DNA of 64,000 nt from Aquimarina intermedia (GTDB lineage: Bacteria > Bacteroidota > Bacteroidia > Flavobacteriales > Flavobacteriaceae), in the NCBI RefSeq assembly GCF_008124785.1, contig NZ_VNHU01000012.1:1-64000 (forward strand), read 5' to 3'. Both the position numbers and the translations under genes were made by a program. Shown here piece after piece: positions 8,065 to 17,035 of the stretch (positions within the stretch are counted from its first letter, which is position 1; the number at the start of each line of letters is the position of its first letter). The notes beneath the pieces were generated by a model. It had not been told where the DNA came from, made no database searches, and was given only the letters and a program-made list of their open reading frames with translations.

Positions 8065-8610
8065 TTATTTAAGGTGAAGTCTAAATCCATAGACAGGAAG
8101 TTCTTCTTGTAGGAAATCAAGATCATTGGCTCGTAAAAATCCCATACGTTCGTACATGGCCCATGCCAATTGCATTGCCTTGGTCGAGTGAATGACTAAA
8201 GTGTTATGACCTTGTTTTTTTGCTTTGTCGATACACGCTTGTGTCAATAATTTTCCTAACCCATAACCTCTATGAGATGGGTGCACCGCTAACAACCGAA
8301 AACCTGCTGCATTTTTCTCATGTGCAGCGGTTCCACCAGATCCGTAATCAGCCATATTTCTAAAATATATAACAGCTCCGGCGATTTTATCGTCCTGAGA
8401 TACAGCGGTTAGTAAGGTTACGCCGGGTTTATGGGTGAGTTCACCGATATTACGAAGCATTGAATAGTATTGTGGTTGTTCGGTTACAGAGGGAAATCCT
8501 TCCAGTTGATCATACACCATAACCAGTAAATCACCAATAGTATTATATTCGTTAGGGTTTGCTTCTCTTATTGTATAGGTATTGGTGGCTCTTAAGTCGG
8601 TAGTTATCAT
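8065..8610 (-). CDS. GNAT family N-acetyltransferase
   Basis: A 181-residue acetyltransferase. The ATG at 8610 is preferred to a TTG one codon upstream. The acetyl-CoA binding loop (motif A) is present as LLAVHPSHRGYGLGKLL, with R114-x-x-G117-x-G119 in the canonical spacing. Motif B follows around LVIHSTKAMQLAWAMYERMGFLR, where Tyr is the usual proton donor position. The acceptor substrate cannot be read from the sequence. It is the first gene of a likely three-gene operon with the MRJP-like and DUF3124 lipoproteins, but those envelope proteins have no evident biochemical link with it. Confidence 0.88.
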   Translation of the reverse strand: MITTDLRATNTYTIREANPNEYNTIGDLLVMVYDQLEGFPSVTEQPQYYSMLRNIGELTHKPGVTLLTAVSQDDKIAGAVIYFRNMADYGSGGTAAHEKNAAGFRLLAVHPSHRGYGLGKLLTQACIDKAKKQGHNTLVIHSTKAMQLAWAMYERMGFLRANDLDFLQEELPVYGFRLHLK

Positions 8611-8738
8611 CAAACGCTGTTATTTTTTTAGCTAGTTTCTAAAGGTAGCTATTAAATAGAAAGCAGTGAGCAACAATAATATTTTCTTAACTTTTCATTC
8701 CTTTTAAAAGTACAGCTATATACAACGCAATTAGTTTA

Positions 8739-9932
8739 TTACTTTGTGAGTGGCATGGAGAAAGTAAAGTTGGTCTGTTTATTCGAAGATGTGGCTTTTA
8801 GCTTCCCATGGTGTGCTTTTGCAATTTCTGAAGCAATATATAGCCCTAAACCGAGGCCGGATTTATTGACATCCGTATTTTCAGAATAAAATGGTTTAAA
8901 GAGACTTTGCATAGCGCTATCCGAAATCTTTTTTCCACCGTTTGTTACCATGATACTAAAAGACTTGTTTTCTAATTTGGTTTCAGTTTTAATAGGGTGA
9001 TCAACCGAACCATGAGCGATAGCATTTCCTAATAGGTTTGAGAACAATTGAGCAACCCGATTAGCGTCACAAGAGATGTTTTCAGGAATTTGCAACTTAA
9101 TATCAAATGAACGCTCAGGCGCCATAGCCTTAATCTCTGCGATTACTTGTTCTATTGAGTTGTGTAAAACTTTGGGATCTGTAGTTAAGTCCAATTTGAT
9201 CCCGTCACCCAGATGTCCCTTAGCAAAATCCAGTAAGTTATCAATAAGCCCCTGCATACGATAGGAGGTAGCTTTAATAATATTGGCGTTTTTAATACTT
9301 GCTTTCGGAGTTGGATTCAATAAGATCATATCTGCACACATACGTGTGGTCCCTACAGGATTGCGTAGATCATGACCTAAAATAGCAATAAAGGTTTCTC
9401 GTAGTTCTGCTATTTTACGTTCCTCTTCGAGTAGTTGGGTAGTGATCTTTAGTTGTTCAACGGTTTGGAGATGAAATGCGATCAGGTCTGTGTATAACTC
9501 AAACATACCGCGTATTTTTGGATTGTCTAGCTTTGCAGGCTCGGGATCTATAGCACAAAGCGTCCCAAAGAATTCACCGGTTTTTCTAAAAATAGGAAAA
9601 GAAATATAACTCTGAAAACCATATTGTAATGGAGTATGATGATTGCAAAAATTCGAATCTTCTGTAACGTGATCTATAACAACAGCCATGTGATGCTGTC
9701 GAATTTCATTACATATAGTAGTACCTAACTCCAATTCATCTCCTGGTGTGAGTCCAAAATTTATGTCATCCCGACTGCTACAAGTTATCCACTGTGTATC
9801 GGTAACACGAGCGATGGCTGCAAATCGCATATTCGTGGTTCGGCAAATAACATCTAGCATCTTAGAAACTATCGGAATATTCCCGATAGCTTCAATATCT
9901 GTTTGTATAGCAGGAGAAGCAGAATTTAACAT
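8739..9932 (-). CDS. GAF-domain sensor histidine kinase
   Basis: A 397-residue soluble kinase with no transmembrane segment. Residues about 25-155 form a GAF domain (FAAIARVTDTQWITCSS, YISFPIFRKTGEFFGTLCAID). A short linker helix leads to the HisKA dimerisation domain with the phosphoacceptor in LGHDLRNPVG (H187), then the HATPase domain with N-box LLGNAIAHG and G-boxes KSGLGLGLYIASEIAKAH. No response regulator is adjacent, so it is an orphan kinase by position. It senses a small molecule or cytoplasmic cue through GAF; the ligand is unknown. About 125 bp of spacer separates it from the GNAT gene. Confidence 0.9.
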   Translation of the reverse strand: MLNSASPAIQTDIEAIGNIPIVSKMLDVICRTTNMRFAAIARVTDTQWITCSSRDDINFGLTPGDELELGTTICNEIRQHHMAVVIDHVTEDSNFCNHHTPLQYGFQSYISFPIFRKTGEFFGTLCAIDPEPAKLDNPKIRGMFELYTDLIAFHLQTVEQLKITTQLLEEERKIAELRETFIAILGHDLRNPVGTTRMCADMILLNPTPKASIKNANIIKATSYRMQGLIDNLLDFAKGHLGDGIKLDLTTDPKVLHNSIEQVIAEIKAMAPERSFDIKLQIPENISCDANRVAQLFSNLLGNAIAHGSVDHPIKTETKLENKSFSIMVTNGGKKISDSAMQSLFKPFYSENTDVNKSGLGLGLYIASEIAKAHHGKLKATSSNKQTNFTFSMPLTK

Positions 9933-10031
9933 TGGACTTGTGTGAATTAAGAAAACTTTACGGGTAAATATACTGTATTTACAAAAACAAAAAGAATAAA
10001 CAAATGATTATAGCTGTAATGGGTAAGAAGG

Positions 10032-10904
10032 TTATGTAGTATACGGTTCAATATGAATAAGTACATGACCTATTCCCGACACCTTTTGCTTTAACCTATC
10101 TTGTAATTGATGAGCCAAGTCGTGGCCTTCGGTCACCGATATGTTTCCGTCTACTCGTGCGTGCAAATCAATATGGTAATACATGCCTGCCTTCCGGATA
10201 TAACATTTCTCGGTGCCTTTAATACCTTCAACTTCAAGAGAGATCTTTCTAATTTGAAGCATTAAATCATCATAGCGATGTTCGTCCATTATTTCGCCTA
10301 AAGCAGGTCTAAAAATAAGATAACTGTTATATAAAATAAACCCTGACGCAAATAAAGCCGCCCAATCATCGGCCGTTTCAAATCCTTTTCCTAAAAATAA
10401 GGCGATACTGATTCCTATAAATGCCGTAATTGAGGTGATAGCATCACTGCGATGGTGCCAGGCTTCTGCTCTTAAAACGGAACTATGAGTTTGCTTACTT
10501 TTTTTGATTACAATGCGATACGAGAGTTCCTTCCATACAATAATAGCGCCTAATACCAAAAGCGTCCATGGCTGTGGGAGTTCGTGTGGCGTTTGGATGT
10601 TTTGAATACTCTCATAGGCTATGACGGTAGCAGAAGTGACTAAAAATGCAACGACTATAAAGGTGATTAAAGGTTCAATTTTACCATGTCCATAGGGGTG
10701 GTTTTTGTCAGCAGGTCGTTTAGCATAGGTTAAACCGAACAATACAAGCAGGGATGAAAAGACATCGGTTGTAGATTCGATGGCGTCAGCAATTAAAGCA
10801 TACGAATTACCAAAGAATCCGGCAAGTCCTTTGATTACTGCTAGGACAAGGTTAGTGGCTAAGCTGTAATAGGTTGTTCTTATCGCCGTTCGGGTACGAT
10901 TCAT
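10032..10904 (-). CDS. Cation diffusion facilitator (CDF) metal exporter
   Basis: A 290-residue membrane protein with about six transmembrane helices and a C-terminal cytoplasmic domain. Helix II carries D40 and D47 (LIADAIESTTDVFSS) and helix V carries H150-x-x-x-D154 (HHRSDAITS), the zinc/iron-type intramembrane site. The HPYGHGKIEP loop at 69-78 is a family hallmark. It probably exports Zn, Fe or Mn from the cytoplasm; the metal is not decidable. Its ATG overlaps the TGA of the upstream Crp/Fnr-type gene by 4 nt, so translation is coupled and the regulator may control it. Confidence 0.9.
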   Translation of the reverse strand: MNRTRTAIRTTYYSLATNLVLAVIKGLAGFFGNSYALIADAIESTTDVFSSLLVLFGLTYAKRPADKNHPYGHGKIEPLITFIVVAFLVTSATVIAYESIQNIQTPHELPQPWTLLVLGAIIVWKELSYRIVIKKSKQTHSSVLRAEAWHHRSDAITSITAFIGISIALFLGKGFETADDWAALFASGFILYNSYLIFRPALGEIMDEHRYDDLMLQIRKISLEVEGIKGTEKCYIRKAGMYYHIDLHARVDGNISVTEGHDLAHQLQDRLKQKVSGIGHVLIHIEPYTT

Positions 10905-11485
10905 GAGCTACTTATGGTATAATTTGTATCAAGCATATTCAACGTGCGATTTAAACTCCGTATAGTTATACCTAGATAATTTGCGATATCTTTTTTCAGA
11001 AGTTTATCAAATAATAAGGGATATTCTTTTTTGAGCCTCAACACTTTGTCGTCGATACGATGTGATTGATTATAGGCATGCCGAATCGCTTTGTATTTTA
11101 CTTTGCTGGCCAAAGCCTGCATAACTAAAAAATTAAATTGACGATCGGTATCTAAGAGTGACTTGAAGAGGTTATTTTCAAATTTAAAAACTTCTGTTTC
11201 GCTTACTGTGACTACCGAACAAAAATTTGTGGATTGGGTGAAAAATTCTACTTCTCCAAAAAGTTCACCGGCGCCAAAAAACTCCTGAATAAAATCAATG
11301 CCGGTATCCTCGGTCAAAAAGCATTTTGTCATACCTCTTTTAATAATATATACCGAATTAGATCTGGATTGTTGATCTATAATCACAGCTGAAGGTTCAT
11401 ATCGCGTTTGCGTGATGGTACGCCACTTTTTTAGAAAAGGCGGTTTACTAATATACTCGAGAAGCGTCGCATTAGATTGAATCAT
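10901..11485 (-). CDS. Crp/Fnr family transcriptional regulator
   Basis: A 194-residue regulator. The N-terminal cyclic-nucleotide-binding-type barrel spans about 20-110 (GAGELFGEVEFFTQS at 71-85 is the phosphate-cassette region, though it lacks the R of cAMP binders). The C-terminal winged helix has the recognition helix in YLGITIRSLNRTL (about 170-182). No Cys cluster for an Fe-S centre is seen, so it is not a typical Fnr. It overlaps the metal exporter gene downstream (4 nt). The 85 bp to the divergent HD gene is packed with repeats that may be its operator. Confidence 0.85.
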   Translation of the reverse strand: MIQSNATLLEYISKPPFLKKWRTITQTRYEPSAVIIDQQSRSNSVYIIKRGMTKCFLTEDTGIDFIQEFFGAGELFGEVEFFTQSTNFCSVVTVSETEVFKFENNLFKSLLDTDRQFNFLVMQALASKVKYKAIRHAYNQSHRIDDKVLRLKKEYPLLFDKLLKKDIANYLGITIRSLNRTLNMLDTNYTISSS

Positions 11486-11489
11486 ACAA

Positions 11490-11497
11490 CAAAGATA
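11490..11497 (-). promoter_or_regulatory. -7 promoter motif TATCTTTG of the Crp/Fnr gene
   Basis: The motif TATCTTTG on the minus strand (11497 to 11490) matches TAnnTTTG. Only 4 bases separate it from the ATG at 11485. No TTTG sits at the expected -33 distance; a palindrome lies there instead. Transcription would start at or inside the start codon. Confidence 0.45.
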
Positions 11498-11507
11498 ATG
11501 ACCTCTC

Positions 11508-11519
11508 GGACAAATGTCC
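11508..11519. promoter_or_regulatory. Palindrome GGACA-N2-TGTCC, candidate operator
   Basis: Perfect 5-bp arms around AA, placed just upstream of the -7 motif of the Crp/Fnr gene where a repressor or activator would act. No match to the classical Crp or Fnr site consensus is claimed. Confidence 0.4.
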
Positions 11520-11522
11520 TAT
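11512..11522 (+). repeat. Direct repeat AAATGTCCTAT, copy 1
   Basis: An 11-bp sequence, identical to 11569-11579, in the divergent promoter region; it overlaps the right arm of the GGACA/TGTCC palindrome. Confidence 0.5.
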
Positions 11523-11543
11523 AGATATAAATTTCTTATATCT
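11523..11543. repeat. Inverted repeat AGATATAA-N5-TTATATCT
   Basis: Perfect 8-bp arms with a 5-nt loop (ATTTC), followed by a T-run on the plus strand. It could be an operator dyad or, less likely, a weak terminator between the divergent genes. Confidence 0.5.
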
Positions 11544-11568
11544 TTTTTTGTGGTCTAAAATTTATAGA

Positions 11569-11579
11569 AAATGTCCTAT
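11569..11579 (+). repeat. Direct repeat AAATGTCCTAT, copy 2, spanning the HD gene start
   Basis: Second identical copy of the 11-bp repeat, 57 bp from the first by start position. It includes the ATG at 11571, so a protein bound here could block translation or transcription of the HD gene. Confidence 0.5.
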
Positions 11580-12152
11580 CAAAGACTTCATCAACAACTA
11601 CACTTTATTTTTGAAATTGATAAACTGAAAACTATCGTACGACAATCCTCCTTATTCAAAAGTGATCGACGCGAAAACGATGCAGAGCACAGCTGGCATT
11701 TAGCTATGATGGCGTTGGTTTTGACGGAACATGCGGATCACTCAATAGATGTTGCACGGGTTTTAAAAATGGTGTTAATACATGATTTGGTAGAAATTGA
11801 TGCCGGTGATATCTTTCTTTTTGATACACAGAAAGATCATAACAATACAGAAAAAGAAATGCTGGCGGCGCAACGCATTTTCAGGTTATTGCCTAAAGAT
11901 CAGGCTACCGAATTTATCAATCTTTGGATAGAATTTGAAGAAGGAGAAACCAACGATGCTCGATTTGCAAAAGCGATCGATAGGTTACATCCTGCGTTAC
12001 AAAATCTAAGTAATAATGGCGGTACCTGGGCAAAGTTTGAAATTGATCTAGCTACGGTATTAGATAAGTTACAGCCAATTAAAAAGGGTTCTGTCACATT
12101 ATGGGAGTATGTTGAAAATCAAATAAAAAAACTCCCGAAAGATTTAACTTAG
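11571..12152 (+). CDS. HD-domain phosphohydrolase, YfbR-like 5'-nucleotidase
   Basis: A 193-residue protein of the HD superfamily. Metal-ligand motifs are in order: H40 in NDAEHSWHLAMMAL, H71-D72 in VLIHDLVEIDAGD, and the later DRLHPAL segment. YfbR of E. coli, the best-known relative, dephosphorylates deoxyribonucleoside 5'-monophosphates. Residue E75 after HD is the usual catalytic acid. It is divergent from the Crp/Fnr gene, and the repeats between them suggest shared control. It converges with the M3 peptidase gene. Substrate is inferred from the family only. Confidence 0.8.
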   Translation: MSYQRLHQQLHFIFEIDKLKTIVRQSSLFKSDRRENDAEHSWHLAMMALVLTEHADHSIDVARVLKMVLIHDLVEIDAGDIFLFDTQKDHNNTEKEMLAAQRIFRLLPKDQATEFINLWIEFEEGETNDARFAKAIDRLHPALQNLSNNGGTWAKFEIDLATVLDKLQPIKKGSVTLWEYVENQIKKLPKDLT

Positions 12153-12159
12153 GGGAGTT
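12130..12159 (-). terminator. Terminator for the M14-M3 peptidase operon
   Basis: Arms 12130-12136 (AACTCCC) and 12153-12159 (GGGAGTT) form a hairpin. On the minus strand the stem is followed by a T-run (TTTTTTTATTT), a good leftward terminator. It overlaps the end of the HD gene. Confidence 0.6.
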
Positions 12160-12181
12160 GCAATGATTATTTAAAAATTAA

Positions 12182-14347
12182 TTATTTCTTAGGTATCGGG
12201 AAACCTCGATCGCGCATTAAAGCTTCGATGTTGGCATCACGACCTCTAAATTTTCGATACGCCTCTGCCGGATCCATGGCATTACGTGGTGCGAATAAAT
12301 AGTTTACCAATTTTGCAGCTACTTCTTTATCATAAAACCCATCTGGAGCTTCAGCAAAAGCTTCAGCAGCATCAGCAGTTAAAACATCTGCCCACATATA
12401 GCCGTAATATGCTGTAGCATAGCCTTCACCTGAAAATACGTGACCAAAATGTGGTGTACGATGACGCATAACCAATTCTTTAGGCATCTTCATTGCGGCT
12501 AATGTTTCTCTTTCAAACGCATCCACATCAATTTTTTCAGGATCTGCCAAATGTAGTTTCATATCGATTAAGGCAGAGGCCAGATACTCTGTCGTACCGA
12601 ATCCCTGATTAAAGGTTGAAGCGTTTTTAATTTTTTGAACCAATTCTTTTGGCATAGGCTCTCCGGTTTCTTGATGAACAAGGTAGGTGTTGATTACCTT
12701 ATCAGTAGACAACCATCGTTCTAATAATTGTGATTGAAATTCTGTGTAATCACGTACGCCGCCATTAAGTGTCGGATATTTTACATTGGATGCAAAAAAG
12801 TGTAGCGCATGACCAAATTCATGGAAAAAAGTAGTGGCGTCATCCCAAGATACAAGTAACGGTTCTCCCGGAGCGGGTTTCACAAAGTTTGAATTATTGG
12901 ATGCAAGTACCGTTTTTTCGCCTTCAAAACTGGTATAACTTCTATAAGTAGTTGCCCAGGCACCAGAACGTTTGCCTGGTCGAGCATAGGGGTCCAAATA
13001 CCATAAACCGATTACTTTGCCGCTGGTTTTGTCAGTAACCTCCCAAACATTTACATCTTCGTGAAATACGGGTACTTTACCTTTCTCCAGCGGAGCAAAA
13101 TTAAAGTTGAACAACTCGCCCGCTACAAAAAACATAGCCTCTGTTAATTTATCAAGTTGTAGGTATTGTTTTACTTCATCAGAATCCAGATCATATTTCT
13201 TTTTTCTAACTTTCTCTGCATAGTAGCGGTAATCCCAAGGTTCGATAGTAATATTATCTTTACTTGAATTGGCAACAGCTTGCATGTCCTTAACTTCCTC
13301 TTTAACCCTCGCTATGGCAGCAGGCCAAACTGCATTCATTAATTCCATGGCGTTTTCCGGTGTTTTTGCCATACGATTTTGTAATCTCCACTGTGCATAG
13401 TTATCATAGCCAAGTAACCCAACACGTTCTTTACGAAGTTTTAGAATTTTTGCTATGATTTCATTATTATCATGATCATCCCCATTATCTCCTCTTGAGT
13501 AATAGGTTTTCCAAACTTTTTCACGTAAATCCCGTTCCGTAGAATACGTTAAAAAAGGATCCATAGAAGAACGGGTGTTGGTAATTGCATATTTACCTGT
13601 GTGGCCGCGATCTTCAGCAGCTTTTGCATAGGCCTTTATCAATCCATCGGATAATCCGCCTAATTGATCTTTTTCTAATAAAGTAACATATCCTTCTTCA
13701 TCAGCTAACACATTATTGGAAAATTCTGTATATAATTTTGAAAGTTCTTTGTTGATCGCTGCATAGCGTTTCTTTTTTTCTTCATCGAGCGCAGCGCCTT
13801 CCATCGCAAAATTCTCATATACTAGTTGTACAACTCTTTGTTGATCGGCGGGAAGTGAATCTTTTAAAGAGGATTCGTATACAGTTTTAACACGTTCGAA
13901 TAATTGCTCATTTTGAGATACTTTTGAGCGAAATTCAGAGATTTTAGGAGCCAGATCTTGCTGAATCTCTCTAAACTCAGGCGAAGACATATTGCTACTC
14001 CATATCCCATAATACGTAAAAGCACGATCTAGTGTTTTACCCGATTTCTCCATAGCCTCTATAGTATTCTCAAAAGTCGGTGGGGCTGGATTAGAGGCGA
14101 TTGCATCAATTTCCGCGAGGCTTTGCTCCATCCCTTTTTCTATGGCCGCTTGTGCATCAGCTATGCGCATTTTGTCAAAGGCAGGAACACCACCGTAAGG
14201 TCCGGTCCACTCTTGCAACAACACATTGGATGTTTCGTTTTTCGTTTCGGTTTCCACGTTTTCATTTTTTTCGGCACAACTGCTTATGGTCAATGCTACG
14301 ATTAACCCGAAGGTTGCTTTTTTAGTTATTTTATTTTTGATATTCAT
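12182..14347 (-). CDS. dcp: M3 family metallopeptidase (dipeptidyl carboxypeptidase-like)
   Basis: A lipoprotein of 721 residues; the start chosen is ATG 14347, giving MNIKNKITKKATFGLIVAL and an SPII site at ISSC. A longer frame from 14398 would lack a signal at its start. The zinc site is HEFGH (H509 to H513) with E536 in DYTEFQSQ, in the spacing of oligopeptidase A/Dcp. Dcp cleaves C-terminal dipeptides from oligopeptides; the lipobox places this one in the periplasm or outer membrane. It sits 10 bp after the M14 peptidase gene on the same strand and ends at a terminator. Confidence 0.9.
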   Translation of the reverse strand: MNIKNKITKKATFGLIVALTISSCAEKNENVETETKNETSNVLLQEWTGPYGGVPAFDKMRIADAQAAIEKGMEQSLAEIDAIASNPAPPTFENTIEAMEKSGKTLDRAFTYYGIWSSNMSSPEFREIQQDLAPKISEFRSKVSQNEQLFERVKTVYESSLKDSLPADQQRVVQLVYENFAMEGAALDEEKKKRYAAINKELSKLYTEFSNNVLADEEGYVTLLEKDQLGGLSDGLIKAYAKAAEDRGHTGKYAITNTRSSMDPFLTYSTERDLREKVWKTYYSRGDNGDDHDNNEIIAKILKLRKERVGLLGYDNYAQWRLQNRMAKTPENAMELMNAVWPAAIARVKEEVKDMQAVANSSKDNITIEPWDYRYYAEKVRKKKYDLDSDEVKQYLQLDKLTEAMFFVAGELFNFNFAPLEKGKVPVFHEDVNVWEVTDKTSGKVIGLWYLDPYARPGKRSGAWATTYRSYTSFEGEKTVLASNNSNFVKPAPGEPLLVSWDDATTFFHEFGHALHFFASNVKYPTLNGGVRDYTEFQSQLLERWLSTDKVINTYLVHQETGEPMPKELVQKIKNASTFNQGFGTTEYLASALIDMKLHLADPEKIDVDAFERETLAAMKMPKELVMRHRTPHFGHVFSGEGYATAYYGYMWADVLTADAAEAFAEAPDGFYDKEVAAKLVNYLFAPRNAMDPAEAYRKFRGRDANIEALMRDRGFPIPKK

Positions 14348-14357
14348 GATTGAAAAA

Positions 14358-16841
14358 TTAGATTCTAAATTTATTTGAGTTGGTAAAAAATATAGCATTT
14401 ACCAGAAATAGTTTGCCATTTTCCCAAAAGGACCTAAACATAGGATTATCGACCATATATATGATACTACCTTTACCTATACGCGCTTCTCCCATAACCA
14501 AGGAATTTTGTAGAGCATCAAGTGCATCTTCTCCGGCAAAACCTGAGATTGCTTCTGGAGTATCGATGTAAGCTATATTGTACCCCTTTTGTAACAATTT
14601 GTATGAGTCAGCACCCAGTTTTAAACTGAAATAATGATCACCATAACCAAAAGCCATTGGATGGGAGGCATCAACGTTGGTCTTAAAAACTGTTCCTGTT
14701 ACAAAGTTTTTAACACTTTCTCGTTCTCTTTGGTCATAAGCAATTAGATTTCCCAGAGAGTCTTTATCTTTTTCATCCGGTTTATTTTTCTTCAGATCAA
14801 ATCCCTCTTTGTCTACAAAGGAAGCAACCGCATTACCGATAGCGATTACTTTTCCGCCAGCTGCAATCCAAGATTTTAACTTATCTAAAGCTTTTGTATT
14901 CAAATAGCTTGAATAATAACCGTTAGGAAGAATTAAAACATCATAGGTGCTTAAGTCGATATTTTTAAAATAATCTGTATCTATTGATGTGATAGGAAAC
15001 TTAAGCGTCTGTTCAAAGAAATGCCATAATTCACCATAACTAAGAGAGGAGGTGTAGTCTCCTTTCAAAATAGCAATTTTTTGATTATTGATTAACTTTA
15101 CTTCTGGAGAGCCAAAATCAACCCCTGTTTTTGCAAAGCCTGAAGCTGCAGGATAAATTTTTCTACCATGCGTATTGGCTATTCGAACAAGGATATCATC
15201 ATAATTAGTAATCGTACGATTATCACTTTTACTAATGATCAAACTTCCCTTTTTAAAATTCTCGGTACTATTTGTAAAATCCTTTTCGCTAAATCGCACT
15301 TTAATGCCCTGCTTTAATAAATCGGCCATAAACGCAGCATCCTTAAGACTGTTCCATTTGGCGATATATCCGGCTCCATCAGGACTTATGGTATTCGTTA
15401 GTTGGCTTATGTTTTGATCGGCATCTGATGTGATAAGTGTTTTTGAAGCAATAGCATTCAATCCATAGACATATGGAATCCCCCAAGCCGTGATATCGTA
15501 TGTTAAGGGGTCACTAACTTCAGTTTTTGGTTCAAATAACACAGTCACGATAGCCCCTTTCGGCTGGTTGGTGCTTACAACTAATGCATTTGATGCTTTG
15601 AAATTAGTCGTTTTAGTTGTCGTAAAATCAAATCCTTTGATAGATGAATCCGAGGTAAATCCATAGCGAATATCATGCATTTCTAAAAGTTCAATAAGCG
15701 AATTAATTTTGTCTTGATTACCTTGTAACACATAGCTTTTATAGGTGCTAACTGAGGGAGTAAAAAAGTTTCTGAACTCATCATTAAGTTTTGCTGCATT
15801 TTGAGAGGCGATCTCTATTGTTGATAAGCCAGTAGTTGTGTGATGCGCAGCTCTGTCCTTAAGGGTTAACACATAACCTTCGTCCGTTTGGATTCCTAGA
15901 CCGGCACGTCCGTGTCCGGCTTGCTCATAAGTCATGCCAATAGCACCCATAAACGTCGGGTATGTATCACCATAACTGGGATACAGTAAATCAAAGCGTT
16001 CTCTGGTAAAATAAAGCCAACCTTCCTTATCAAAGTATTTAGCGTGATTTTTTCCTATTTGTGTTTGAAAATCGCGTTGCCAGGGAGTGATAATTTCATG
16101 AAACGGTTCTGCCGCTGGAGCAAAATAATAAGGTTCATTAATGCCTTGTTCATGAAAATCTACATGGATATGAGGCATCCACTGATTATATATCTTAAGT
16201 CGTTGTTGGGTTTCAACCTGTGTTCCCCATGCCCAGTCTCTATTTAAATCAAACAAGTAATGATTAGGGCGTCCCCCCGGCCAAGGCTCATTATGTTCTG
16301 TAGCATTTTGATCAATATTATAGGGAGTTGCCTTGGTTTGATTATACCAATTTACATATCTGTCACGACCATCAGGATTGACACAAGGGTCCATGATAAT
16401 AACTGTGTTTTGCAGCCAATCTTTTTTTTCGGTGATTAAGGTGTACAATGTTTGCATGGCAGCTTCGGTACTCGAAGCCTCGTTCCCATGAACGTTATAG
16501 CTCAGCCAAACAATTGCTACTTCTGGAGCAGGAGAGTCCTTAGCTACATCAATATTCTTTAGATTATTTTGGCGAATGGATTCAATATTTTTTAAGTTTT
16601 CTTCGGAAGAAATAACAGCGTAAGTTAGAGGTCTTCGTTCATTGGTTTTACCATAAGTCGAGTATGTTACCATGGCTGAAGCATTTGCGACTGTCTCAAA
16701 ATAGCGTACAACATCAGCATGTCGTGTAAATTGTTCACCAATTTGGTAGCCAAGAAACTTCTCTGGGGATGGAATGATAGTTTGTGCGGATGTTAAGCCT
16801 ACTGAGGTTATAAGAAGTAAGATGAAAAATGTTTGCTTCAT
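14358..16841 (-). CDS. M14 family zinc carboxypeptidase, secreted
   Basis: An 827-residue exported peptidase with a signal peptide (1-20, ending TSAQ). Catalytic zinc ligands are H118 and E121 in YNVHGNEASSTEA, and H230 in VDFHEQG; the arginine/asparagine region is NPDGRDR (155-161). The second half (about 370-827) is a non-catalytic region with a glutamine-amidotransferase-like look (VLILPNGYYSS, WIAAGGKVIAIG), as in bacterial M14 proteins that carry a C-terminal accessory domain. It removes C-terminal residues from peptides outside the cytoplasm. It precedes the M3 lipoprotein gene, so the two peptidases probably act in the same peptide-scavenging process. Confidence 0.88.
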   Translation of the reverse strand: MKQTFFILLLITSVGLTSAQTIIPSPEKFLGYQIGEQFTRHADVVRYFETVANASAMVTYSTYGKTNERRPLTYAVISSEENLKNIESIRQNNLKNIDVAKDSPAPEVAIVWLSYNVHGNEASSTEAAMQTLYTLITEKKDWLQNTVIIMDPCVNPDGRDRYVNWYNQTKATPYNIDQNATEHNEPWPGGRPNHYLFDLNRDWAWGTQVETQQRLKIYNQWMPHIHVDFHEQGINEPYYFAPAAEPFHEIITPWQRDFQTQIGKNHAKYFDKEGWLYFTRERFDLLYPSYGDTYPTFMGAIGMTYEQAGHGRAGLGIQTDEGYVLTLKDRAAHHTTTGLSTIEIASQNAAKLNDEFRNFFTPSVSTYKSYVLQGNQDKINSLIELLEMHDIRYGFTSDSSIKGFDFTTTKTTNFKASNALVVSTNQPKGAIVTVLFEPKTEVSDPLTYDITAWGIPYVYGLNAIASKTLITSDADQNISQLTNTISPDGAGYIAKWNSLKDAAFMADLLKQGIKVRFSEKDFTNSTENFKKGSLIISKSDNRTITNYDDILVRIANTHGRKIYPAASGFAKTGVDFGSPEVKLINNQKIAILKGDYTSSLSYGELWHFFEQTLKFPITSIDTDYFKNIDLSTYDVLILPNGYYSSYLNTKALDKLKSWIAAGGKVIAIGNAVASFVDKEGFDLKKNKPDEKDKDSLGNLIAYDQRERESVKNFVTGTVFKTNVDASHPMAFGYGDHYFSLKLGADSYKLLQKGYNIAYIDTPEAISGFAGEDALDALQNSLVMGEARIGKGSIIYMVDNPMFRSFWENGKLFLVNAIFFTNSNKFRI

Positions 16842-17035
16842 TGATTTAAAGATTAATTTCTTGATTAAAGCCCTAAATTTATGGATAATTTTTACACTGC
16901 ATAGTATGTTTGCGTGTTTGCTAGAGGAATTATACAGTGTATCACCCGTGAAGAGGGTCTTCTGATTTATGGTATTAACGTAAAATTAAGATTTGAGTTA
17001 ACAATCTGATGTATCTTAGCATCAAAAAAATATGT

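Noticed and set aside
14101..14325. Two overlapping plus-strand frames within the M3 peptidase gene
   Set aside because: They are shadows on the opposite strand of a recognised peptidase and carry no family motifs.
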